5,207 bases of DNA. It comes from Treponema sp. (GTDB lineage: Bacteria > Spirochaetota > Spirochaetia > Treponematales > Breznakiellaceae). The notes below the pieces were generated by a model, which did no database searches, had not been told where the DNA came from, and was given only the letters and a program-made list of their open reading frames with translations. The position numbers and the translations under genes were made by a program. The DNA is taken from positions 1-5,207 of the forward strand of contig JAISTO010000160.1 of NCBI GenBank assembly GCA_031272575.1, written 5' to 3'. This document shows positions 1 through 4,473 of this stretch, in pieces; position 1 is the first letter of the stretch, and every line of letters begins with the position of its first letter.

Positions 1-860
1 ATGATCGCGTTGAGCGCGGGGGGGGCCTGGACAAAGGCCGCGAGCGCGCGGGCGTCCTGCTGACGGGTGTTGAGGCCATGCAGGAGCACCGCCTCGAGGG
101 TGACGCGCCCGGGCCGGGCCTCCTGGTACCGTACGAGGCTCTCGCGGAGGGCCTCGAGGGGGACCGTGCGCGCTATGGGCATGAGGCGCTCCCGCAGGGC
201 CTGGCTGGCGGTGCAGAGCGAGATGGCCAGGCGCACGGCCGGCCCCTCCCGCGCGAGGGAGGCTATGCCCTCCGGGAGGCCGCAGGTGGACAGGGTGATC
301 CGGCGGGGGGAGATCCCGAGCCCCTCGGGCGCGCAGAGCCAGGCCAGGGCCGCCCGGAGCGCGGCCAGATTGAGGAGCGGCTCCCCCATGCCCATGACGA
401 CGATGCTGCCAATCGCGGGCTCGATGGCCTTCAGGTGAAGGAACTGCTCGGCAATTTCGGCCGCGCTGAGGTTCCGCGCGAAGCCCAGGGACCCGGTTTT
501 GCAGAACACGCAGCCCGCGGGACAGCCGGCCTGGGTGGAAATGCAGGCCGTGGCCCTGCCGCCGCGGTCGCGGAGGAGCACGGCCTCTATGCGGAGGGCA
601 TCGGGCAGGCGGACGCGCAGTTTGACGGCGCCGTCCCTGTCCCGCAGCGCCTCTTCGACCACCGTGGCCCGCAGCGTGAAGCGCTCTTCGAGCGCGGCGC
701 GGAGGCGCAGGGGGAGGCTGCTCATGGCGGCAAAGGAAGATGCGCCGGAGCGGACCCACTCGAGGACCTGCCGCGCCCGGAACGGGGGGAAGGGCTCGAG
801 GAGCGGGGCTAAATCTTGCGGGAGGAGGCCCGCCAGTGGGGTCTTGGGCGGGGCTTCCAT
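1..860 (-). CDS. rlmN: Dual-specificity 23S rRNA / tRNA (adenine-C2)-methyltransferase RlmN, 3' end outside the window
   Basis: A radical-SAM enzyme that methylates C2 of an adenine in 23S rRNA (A2503 in E. coli numbering) and of A37 in some tRNAs; it acts in the cytoplasm. Translating the minus strand from the ATG at 860 gives 286 residues with no stop up to the window edge. Residues about 10-60 match the N-terminal domain (AGLLPQDL, FRARQVLEWV). The cluster motif CxxxCxxC is C113, C117, C120 in AGCPAGCVFCKTG. C106 sits seven residues before C113, matching the catalytic Cys118 of E. coli. Further family motifs are GSIVVMGMGEPLLN (151-164), RRITLSTCGL (186-195) and AISLCTASQALRERLMPI (212-229). 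The family normally runs to about 340-390 residues, so the C-terminus with the second catalytic cysteine is missing. Where most relatives have AISLHA, this one has Cys in place of His. The ATG lies 5 bases after the stop of the upstream gene with no strong Shine-Dalgarno, suggesting coupling. The identification is secure; the dual tRNA role is family knowledge. Confidence 0.95.
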   Translation of the reverse strand, partial: MEAPPKTPLAGLLPQDLAPLLEPFPPFRARQVLEWVRSGASSFAAMSSLPLRLRAALEERFTLRATVVEEALRDRDGAVKLRVRLPDALRIEAVLLRDRGGRATACISTQAGCPAGCVFCKTGSLGFARNLSAAEIAEQFLHLKAIEPAIGSIVVMGMGEPLLNLAALRAALAWLCAPEGLGISPRRITLSTCGLPEGIASLAREGPAVRLAISLCTASQALRERLMPIARTVPLEALRESLVRYQEARPGRVTLEAVLLHGLNTRQQDARALAAFVQAPPALNAI

Positions 861-865
861 GGGGT

Positions 866-1240
866 TTACACCGCGATGCTGAAGAGCGCGCCCTCAGGCG
901 AGGGGAGGCTTGGGTAGACCGCGGCGCTTTTTTCGGCCGCGCGGACGCGATCTTCGTAGCTGCGGATAAGGCTCTCGACGCGCTCCGGGGAAACGGTTTC
1001 TTCGGGCCGGGACGCGGAGTCCTTGCGGATCATGTTGAGGCGGTCGATGAGGGCGTCGAGGATCTGCAGTTTGTTCAGCGATACCCCGGGGGTGCCCTCC
1101 GGCGCGGCCACGCCGGACACGTGCTCAAAGTGCGAGTAGATTAAGGCGGAAGGCGATACCGGCACGGACATCCTGCCGTTCGCCGCCGCGGTCATTGCGT
1201 ACCCCATGGAGGGGAGCATCTGCATAGCGCCTGTTCTCAT
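866..1240 (-). CDS. Conserved-looking small protein of unknown function, upstream of rlmN
   Basis: The product is 124 residues and I recognise no named domain. The ATG at 1240 has GGAG seven bases upstream, a good ribosome site. The N-terminus is rich in Met (1, 6, 8, 12, 16, 24), so a downstream start is possible. There is no signal peptide or membrane segment. The most conserved-looking part is the block SALIYSHFEHVSGV (31-44), then APEGTPGVSLNKLQILDALI (46-65) running into a helix up to about residue 72. A second charged helix covers about 84-106 (SPERVESLIRSYEDRVRAAE). The block structure and GC-rich codon use comparable to rlmN argue for a real gene. It ends five bases before rlmN and is probably co-transcribed with it. 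The style resembles a spirochaete-specific hypothetical family, which is an impression from memory. No function can be assigned. Confidence 0.8.
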   Translation of the reverse strand: MRTGAMQMLPSMGYAMTAAANGRMSVPVSPSALIYSHFEHVSGVAAPEGTPGVSLNKLQILDALIDRLNMIRKDSASRPEETVSPERVESLIRSYEDRVRAAEKSAAVYPSLPSPEGALFSIAV

Positions 1241-1268
1241 ACGGGTTCTCCGGCTGCATCTGGGGGGT

Positions 1269-1330
1269 CGGAGTGTATCGGGTTCCTGGGGATGGGGTTA
1301 AAAATTTCCTGGAATACCCGATACACTCCG
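1269..1330. repeat. Perfect 15-bp inverted repeat in the divergent intergenic region
   Basis: Arms CGGAGTGTATCGGGT (1269-1283) and ACCCGATACACTCCG (1316-1330) are exact reverse complements separated by 32 bases. Pairing continues imperfectly inward: TCC 1284-1286 with GGA 1311-1313, and GG 1288-1289 with CC 1308-1309. The central part is 'gatggggttaaaaattt'-like, with no T-run following either arm, so it does not look like an intrinsic terminator. It lies between two divergent genes. It could be a structured leader of the minus-strand operon, a regulator binding site pair, or a dispersed palindromic element. Confidence 0.75.
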
Positions 1331-1332
1331 TA

Positions 1333-1387
1333 GGGGGGAGGGTAGGTGATGCCGCACAGCACGCTAAGGCATGGTAATCCTCCCCCC
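1333..1387. repeat. Second hairpin: G-rich and C-rich 9-bp arms with a nested 5-bp stem
   Basis: GGGGGGAGG (1333-1341) is the reverse complement of CCTCCCCCC (1379-1387). Inside this, ATGCC (1349-1353) pairs with GGCAT (1368-1372), leaving an internal loop and a 14-base apical loop. It begins two bases after the 15-bp inverted repeat and ends just before the AT-rich tract upstream of the rightward promoter. If the minus-strand operon starts in that AT-rich tract, both hairpins would lie in its leader. No T-tract is attached, so a terminator is unlikely. Confidence 0.5.
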
Positions 1388-1433
1388 TCCAGATACAAAA
1401 GCAATATATGCTTCTACTTTTTATATCGGTATA

Positions 1434-1462
1434 TTGAAAAAAAAATTGAGATCGTGTATACT
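1434..1462 (+). promoter_or_regulatory. Sigma-70 type promoter for the 1491-1880 gene
   Basis: The -35 box TTGAAA (1434-1439) and -10 box TATACT (1457-1462) are each one base off consensus and are separated by exactly 17 bases. An AT-rich stretch (about 1393-1433) lies upstream in UP-element position. Transcription would start near 1469. The short leader holds a 4-bp hairpin (GCCC 1469-1472 with GGGC 1477-1480) and AGGAGG (1481-1486), four bases before the ATG at 1491. The spacer contains part of an A9 run (1437-1445). Confidence 0.75.
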
Positions 1463-1490
1463 GGAAGTGCCCGCAGGGGCAGGAGGGACT

Positions 1491-1880
1491 ATGACTTTTA
1501 GCGATCGAATGAAGGACATGCTGTCGCAGGGGGGGGGCGCGTCCAGGGACTTTATGGAGCGGGCCGGGGACACGGCGAGGGACCTGGGCAAGAAGGGTCT
1601 GGCGGCTTCGAAGGACCTGGCGGCAAAGGCGAATGCCAAGGTGCAGGAACTCGGCAGCAAGGGGGTGCTGCGCATCGAGATCAAAAAACTCGAAGGCAAG
1701 GCGGAACGTCTGCTGGGGGCGCTCGGCGCGGATGTGTACCGCCTCCTCGTCGAGGAGGGCGCGGCGAGTGTCGACGCGAACGTGCCGGTGATTAAGGCGG
1801 GGCTTTCGGATGTCACCCTGATCCGCGAGCAGATCGAAAGCCGCGAGGCGCAAATAAAGGCCTTGTCAGGAAGGTCTTGA
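1491..1880 (+). CDS. Ala/Lys-rich helical protein of unknown function
   Basis: The product is 129 residues. I chose the ATG at 1491 because AGGAGG lies four bases upstream and a near-consensus promoter would start transcription at about 1469; the in-frame ATG at 1371 lies upstream of that promoter. No signal peptide or membrane segment is visible. Residues about 17-57 are an amphipathic run rich in Ala, Lys, Asp and Leu (GKKGLAASKDLAAKANAK), like extended helical or LEA-like proteins. Residues 61-77 (RIEIKKLEGKAERLLGA) and 102-125 (REQIESREAQIKAL) look like coiled coil, with a short conserved-looking middle (DVYRLLVEEG, 81-90). Gly14-Gly16 are encoded by a G9 run. The gene ends 45 bases before rpmF, and its TGA lies inside the next promoter's -35 box. 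No known family is recognised; a cytoplasmic structural or binding role would be a guess. Confidence 0.82.
   Translation: MTFSDRMKDMLSQGGGASRDFMERAGDTARDLGKKGLAASKDLAAKANAKVQELGSKGVLRIEIKKLEGKAERLLGALGADVYRLLVEEGAASVDANVPVIKAGLSDVTLIREQIESREAQIKALSGRS
1529..1537 (+). repeat. G9 homopolymer in codons 13-16 of the 1491-1880 gene
   Basis: Nine consecutive G residues span the third base of codon 13 to the second base of codon 16. A run of this length inside a coding start can vary by slippage and would shift the frame. Treponemes are known to use poly-G tracts for variable expression; whether this one varies cannot be seen from one sequence. Confidence 0.85.
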
Positions 1881-1884
1881 CAAG
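1862..1884. promoter_or_regulatory. Inverted repeat across the gene end and the rpmF -35 box
   Basis: CTTGTC (1862-1867) and GACAAG (1879-1884) are perfect complements, 11 bases apart. The right arm overlaps the -35 box TTGACA. A second pair, GTGAC (1886-1890) and GTCAC (1906-1910), brackets the spacer and -10. Either could be an operator or chance; the first could also be a weak stem at the end of the upstream transcript, since TTTTT occurs at 1893-1897. Confidence 0.35.
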
Positions 1885-1905
1885 AGTGACGCTTTTTGGT
1901 AAAGT
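1877..1905 (+). promoter_or_regulatory. Sigma-70 type promoter for the rpmF-acpP-rnc-pyrE operon
   Basis: A consensus -35 box TTGACA (1877-1882) is followed after 17 bases by TAAAGT (1900-1905), four of six matches to TATAAT. Transcription would start near 1912, giving a leader of about 14 bases with GAGAGG before the rpmF ATG. The -35 box contains the TGA stop of the preceding gene. Confidence 0.65.
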
Positions 1906-1925
1906 GTCACATAGAGAGGTTTAGC

Positions 1926-2108
1926 ATGGCTGTACCGAGATTTAAAACGTCGAAGGCGAGAACTCGCCGGCGGCAATCTATCAACATGAAGTTGACCGCA
2001 CCAGAATTGGTCGAATGCGGAAACTGCGGGAATCGCGTGCTGCTGCACAGGGTTTGTCCCAAGTGCGGCTTCTACCGGGGCCGGCAGGTTCTTATTCCGG
2101 GCAATTAA
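1926..2108 (+). CDS. rpmF: 50S ribosomal protein L32
   Basis: L32 is a small protein of the large ribosomal subunit. The 60-residue product begins MAVPRFKTSKARTRRR, the standard L32 opening (MAVPK-K-S-S-R-RR) and rich in basic residues for rRNA contact. Four cysteines in two CxxC pairs (C31/C34 and C44/C47) form a zinc ribbon, so this is the zinc-binding rather than the cysteine-free version. The length is normal. The ATG at 1926 has GAGAGG upstream; an in-frame TTG at 1896 would add ten residues not seen in L32 and lies upstream of the predicted transcription start. It is the first gene of the operon. In many bacteria rpmF is linked to fatty-acid genes (plsX, fabH); here only acpP follows. 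Confidence 0.97.
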   Translation: MAVPRFKTSKARTRRRQSINMKLTAPELVECGNCGNRVLLHRVCPKCGFYRGRQVLIPGN

Positions 2109-2155
2109 GCAAGCTGGCGTTCGGGGTCCGTTGGGCTCTGCCGGCTATCCACTGA

Positions 2156-2178
2156 CGCGGGCGCTTTGCGATCCCGCG
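2156..2178 (+). promoter_or_regulatory. Hairpin abutting the acpP ribosome site
   Basis: CGCGGG (2156-2161) and CCCGCG (2173-2178) form a perfect 6-bp stem with an 11-base loop. The stem ends directly before the Shine-Dalgarno AAGGA (2179-2183) of acpP. It could shape translation of acpP or be a processing site. No promoter is evident in the 82-base rpmF-acpP gap. Confidence 0.4.
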
Positions 2179-2190
2179 AAGGAACGTACC

Positions 2191-2442
2191 ATGGAAGATG
2201 CAAAGATGGAAGAACTGTTCGACAAAATGAAGAAGCTTATCGCGGATAAGCTCGATGTCGACGAGGGGAAGATCACGCTTGACGCGTCCTTCCGCCAGGA
2301 CCTGGGAGCGGACAGTCTCGACACCTACGAGTTGGTCTACGCCATCGAGGAAGAGATGGGTATCACCATCCCCGACGAGAAAGCCAACGAGTTCGAGACC
2401 GTCCGGGACGCCTACGAGTACATCAAGTCCCAGCAGAAGTAG
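2191..2442 (+). CDS. acpP: Acyl carrier protein
   Basis: ACP carries growing acyl chains as thioesters on a 4'-phosphopantetheine arm and feeds fatty-acid and phospholipid synthesis in the cytoplasm. The 83-residue product has the diagnostic motif DLGADSLDTYELVYAIEE (37-54), with Ser42 as the pantetheine attachment site. It is highly acidic with the usual helices (EELFDKMKKLIADKL; GITIPDEKANEFETVRDAYEYI). The length is typical (about 77-85). The ATG at 2191 has AAGGA seven bases upstream; the in-frame TTG at 2131 would add twenty residues unlike any ACP. It follows rpmF by 82 bases and precedes rnc by about 103 bases, filled by two strong hairpins. In many bacteria acpP and rnc are adjacent, which supports both calls. 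ACP is usually very abundant, so the hairpins may separate its expression from that of rnc. Confidence 0.97.
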   Translation: MEDAKMEELFDKMKKLIADKLDVDEGKITLDASFRQDLGADSLDTYELVYAIEEEMGITIPDEKANEFETVRDAYEYIKSQQK

Positions 2443-2455
2443 GCCCGGCGTCCCG

Positions 2456-2488
2456 CCCCCCCCCCGGCGCGCGAGCGGCGGGGGGGGG
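2456..2488 (+). promoter_or_regulatory. C-run/G-run hairpin between acpP and rnc
   Basis: A run of ten C (2456-2465) faces nine G (2480-2488) across the 14-base segment 2466-2479 (GGCGCGCGAGCGGC), giving a stem of nine consecutive C:G pairs. It starts 14 bases after the acpP stop. There is no T-run after it, so it is not a classical terminator. It could stabilise the acpP message, slow polymerase, or be an RNase III target upstream of rnc. Confidence 0.6.
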
Positions 2489-2511
2489 CCGGGGCACTCC
2501 GGCGCCCCGGC
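2488..2511 (+). promoter_or_regulatory. Second GC hairpin in the rnc leader
   Basis: GCCGGGGC (2488-2495) and GCCCCGGC (2504-2511) are perfect 8-bp complements around an 8-base loop. It stacks directly after the C-run/G-run hairpin and shares its boundary base. It ends about 20 bases before the rnc Shine-Dalgarno (GGAAG 2532-2536). Confidence 0.6.
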
Positions 2512-2545
2512 GGGGGGTCTAAGCCGCGAGCGGAAGCGGGTCCTC

Positions 2546-3223
2546 ATGGCCTTTCAGAAGGCCGCGGGGCTCCGCTTTCACGATCCGGGGCTCCTCAACC
2601 TGGCCTTTGTGCACCGCTCGCTTTCGAACGAGGCGGGGCACCAGACGAACAACGAGCGCCTCGAGTTCCTGGGCGACTCCATCGTGGGCGCGGTGGCCGC
2701 CACTCTCCTCTACGAGCGCTTTGCCGGCCGGCCGGAGGGCGAACTGGCAAAGATAAAGTCGGTCGTCGTGTCCGAGGAGGCGCTCTCCGGCATCGCCCGC
2801 GAGTTGCAGATCGACAGCCTGCTCCTTTTGGGCAAGGGTGAAGATCAGACGGGCGGTCGCACGAAGCCGGCCCTGCTGGCGGACGCGTTCGAGGCGCTGG
2901 TGGGGGCCTGCTACCTGGACTGCGGCTACAAGAGCGCCTTCACCTTCGCGGGCCGCTTTATCGGCGCCGAAATTTCCCGCGTGGCCGAGAACCGTCACCA
3001 CCAGGACTACAAGTCCCTGCTGCAGGAATTCTGCCAGCGCCGCTACCGTAATTACCCCTGCTACCAGGTTGACAAGCGGGCCGGCCCGGAGCACGAGCGC
3101 TTTTTTTGGATCTCGGTAACGGTGAACGGTACCGCCTACGGCCCCGGCATGGGACGCAGCAAAAAAGCCGCCGAGCAGGAGGCCGCCCGCCTCGCGTGGG
3201 AGGCGGTGGGAGGCAATATATGA
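2546..3223 (+). CDS. rnc: Ribonuclease III
   Basis: RNase III cleaves double-stranded RNA, including the rRNA precursor and some mRNA leaders, as a Mg-dependent homodimer. The 225-residue product has the usual length. The catalytic domain (about 1-148) carries the signature NNERLEFLGDS (35-45... with E37, E40, D44), E66 in PEGELAKIKS, and D113 and E116 in LADAFEALVGA; E40, D113 and E116 align with the metal ligands E41, D114 and E117 of E. coli. A double-stranded-RNA-binding domain fills about 153-222, ending with the helix GRSKKAAEQEAARLAWEA. All key residues are present, so it should be active. The ATG at 2546 is preceded by GGAAG nine bases upstream; the longer open frame upstream overlaps acpP and is not RNase III-like. 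The last codons overlap the next gene's start in ATGA. The two hairpins upstream may serve autoregulation. Confidence 0.97.
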   Translation: MAFQKAAGLRFHDPGLLNLAFVHRSLSNEAGHQTNNERLEFLGDSIVGAVAATLLYERFAGRPEGELAKIKSVVVSEEALSGIARELQIDSLLLLGKGEDQTGGRTKPALLADAFEALVGACYLDCGYKSAFTFAGRFIGAEISRVAENRHHQDYKSLLQEFCQRRYRNYPCYQVDKRAGPEHERFFWISVTVNGTAYGPGMGRSKKAAEQEAARLAWEAVGGNI

Positions 3224-3474
3224 ATCCAAAAGGGGGAAGTATGGTGCATCGTTTGATGACCGAAGACGAAAAGGACGCCATCATCATGAAGTCCATCGAG
3301 TTGATGGACGCGGGGAAGGAGGCAGAGGGACATGCTCTGATGAAGACCTACCCGATGTTTCCCTGGCTGGCGAAGGTGTTTAAGGAAAAAGTCGGCGCCG
3401 ATTTTCTGATTGAGGCCGGTTTCAACCTGGCAGAAGCGGAGGCGCAATTTGGACCGGGCTGGCTTACTCGTTAG
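3220..3474 (+). CDS. Small unknown protein, coupled to rnc
   Basis: The product is 84 residues with no recognised domain. The ATG at 3220 overlaps the rnc stop as ATGA and has GGGAGG six bases upstream, the arrangement of a coupled gene. An ATG at 3241 preceded by AGGGGG is a good alternative (77 residues, starting MVHRLMTEDEKD), and one at 3256 also fits. The protein looks all-helical and acidic: TEDEKDAIIMKSIELMDAG is one helix, followed by a Met/Pro-rich turn (KTYPMFPWL), a helix (AKVFKEKVGADFLIEAGF) and an ending NLAEAEAQFGPGWLTR. There is no signal peptide. The ordered helix-turn pattern argues for a genuine small folded protein. It is followed, overlapping, by a second unknown gene, so the two may act together. 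I associate such pairs with termite-gut treponemes only from memory and give that little weight. Confidence 0.75.
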   Translation: MNPKGGSMVHRLMTEDEKDAIIMKSIELMDAGKEAEGHALMKTYPMFPWLAKVFKEKVGADFLIEAGFNLAEAEAQFGPGWLTR

Positions 3475-4012
3475 AATTGCCAACAGCGTGTCATTGATCA
3501 ATAATGGCCGAAAATGGCTGGACACCGAAGGCCACGAAGCCGAAGGCAGGATAAGTTACCGGAAGGGGCTTGCCATCGCGTTAGAGGCGTTTCGGGAAGT
3601 GGGGTGCCATATTGACGAAGATATAGACACTGCCCTGGTGGCGGAGTACACGTTTCTCTCTCAGGAGTTGGAATCCTGCGCTGCCAAAGACAAGATAGCG
3701 AGGGCTAGTCTCTCGACCGCCATCGAGGATGTTGACGGCGCGTTTCTTGCCCTTAAGGTGACGAACGACGAGGCCGGTTACCGCTGTGTGGATCAGGCGC
3801 TTTCCCATCATGCGCAGTTTCGATACAAAAATATGCCGAAAGATGCCTTCCATGTCGCGTGTCAGGGGCATAAGACACGCATACTGAATATCCTCAAGTC
3901 ACCGGGCATCAATCTGGCGGAAAAAGAATTATTGGAATGCCGCTGCGCAAATGTGGTAACGGCACAAGGAGCATATTTACGAAAACAGCAAAAAATAACA
4001 GGAGGTGCCTGA
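3449..4012 (+). CDS. Unknown helical protein, second member of the rnc-downstream pair
   Basis: The product is about 187 residues from the TTG at 3449; no named domain is recognised. I chose this start because GGAGG lies six bases upstream (3438-3442), although those bases also code for the preceding gene, which it would overlap by 26 bases. A GTG at 3488 (174 residues, no Shine-Dalgarno) would avoid overlap, and the conserved-looking part begins only at NGRKWLDTEG. There is no signal peptide or membrane segment. The body is helical (GLAIALEAFREVG, DIDTALVAEYTFLSQELESC), with a C-terminal block DAFHVACQGHKTRILNILKSPGINLAEKELL that looks like a conserved motif. It contains six or so cysteines and many His. 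The end of the gene is AT-richer than its neighbours (about 43% GC at 3901-4000). Its stop overlaps the next start as TGATG. It may be a lineage-specific or acquired gene; toxin-antitoxin function is possible but unsupported. Confidence 0.72.
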   Translation: MDRAGLLVRIANSVSLINNGRKWLDTEGHEAEGRISYRKGLAIALEAFREVGCHIDEDIDTALVAEYTFLSQELESCAAKDKIARASLSTAIEDVDGAFLALKVTNDEAGYRCVDQALSHHAQFRYKNMPKDAFHVACQGHKTRILNILKSPGINLAEKELLECRCANVVTAQGAYLRKQQKITGGA

Positions 4013-4458
4013 TGTCATTAACACGCGGTCTTCGCGCCCTGCTCATGGCGGGGCTTGCGCTGCTGGGGGTGTCCTGTATGCACACGCGGAGCGGGGGCGT
4101 GGTGCTCGAGAAAAGCGCGTCAGTCAAGGTGCTGTCGGGCACTGCCAGCCTGACGATAAACGGTACCCTTAACGAGGACGTGTACGCGGGCCTCCCCATC
4201 GCGGCATCTGAGCGCGAGCGCGGATCGGGAATGCCGGCGCGGGAAGCGGGCACGGTCACGAAGAGCGAGAAGGCGCTGCTGCGGGCCGGCGAGTCCTACG
4301 CGTTCACGCTGCTGCCCTCCGAGGTGGTAACCATCAATGCGCGCTCCGCTGACGGCGAGGACGTAAAAGTGCTCGTCGTGGACGGCGGCATGACCAAAGA
4401 GTATTCCCTGTCGGGGCTGAGCCGCATGGGGCTTACGGTCGTGTTTCAGCATCGGTAG
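4012..4458 (+). CDS. Small predicted lipoprotein of unknown function
   Basis: The product is 148 residues. The ATG at 4012 shares a base with the upstream stop (TGATG) and has the full anti-SD match AGGAGGTG four bases upstream, so the start is firm despite a longer open frame from 3937. The N-terminus is a lipoprotein signal: positive residues R5 and R8, hydrophobic segment 9-18 (ALLMAGLALL), then GVSC with Cys22 as the predicted lipid attachment site. Gly at -3 departs from the classical lipobox but suits the looser spirochaete version. The mature part (about 127 residues) is mostly polar and probably beta-rich: SVKVLSGTASLTINGTL, then a charged stretch (ASERERGSG), then SYAFTLLPSEVVTINARSADG and VKVLVVDGG. 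I recognise no domain. It lies 15 bases before pyrE and should be anchored in a membrane facing the periplasm. Its link to pyrE looks positional rather than functional. Confidence 0.85.
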   Translation: MSLTRGLRALLMAGLALLGVSCMHTRSGGVVLEKSASVKVLSGTASLTINGTLNEDVYAGLPIAASERERGSGMPAREAGTVTKSEKALLRAGESYAFTLLPSEVVTINARSADGEDVKVLVVDGGMTKEYSLSGLSRMGLTVVFQHR

Positions 4459-4473
4459 GGATAGAGGGTTTTT

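Noticed and set aside
78..812. 244-residue plus-strand open frame
   Set aside because: It is opposite rlmN, whose motifs are clear; the protein is low-complexity Gly/Ala/Arg/Glu text typical of GC-rich antisense frames.
1241..1433. Promoter for the minus-strand 866-1240/rlmN operon
   Set aside because: TATA-like hexamers occur in the AT-rich tract on the minus strand, but none has a reasonable -35 box at 16-18 bases.
1371..1490. Forty-residue upstream extension of the 1491-1880 protein
   Set aside because: It would be translated from sequence upstream of the predicted transcription start and contains the promoter boxes; the ATG at 1491 has the ribosome site.
1125..1853. 242-residue minus-strand open frame
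   Set aside because: It runs through the start of the 866-1240 gene, both hairpins, the promoter and the opposite strand of the 1491-1880 gene. Part of it is the translated inverted repeat. No ribosome site or family resemblance.
2443..2520. Intrinsic terminator after acpP
   Set aside because: The hairpins are strong but no T-run follows, and rnc continues immediately in the same direction.
2519..3229. 236-residue minus-strand open frame
   Set aside because: It is antisense to rnc, which has all catalytic residues; the reading is a codon-bias shadow.
3504..3554. Short ATG frame of 16 codons between the two unknown genes
   Set aside because: It has no ribosome site, lies out of frame inside the larger gene, and ends quickly; nothing supports it as a peptide.
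3220..4012. Calling the unknown pair a toxin-antitoxin or defence system
   Set aside because: Only size order, overlap and GC support it; no catalytic, DNA-binding or known toxin motif is visible.
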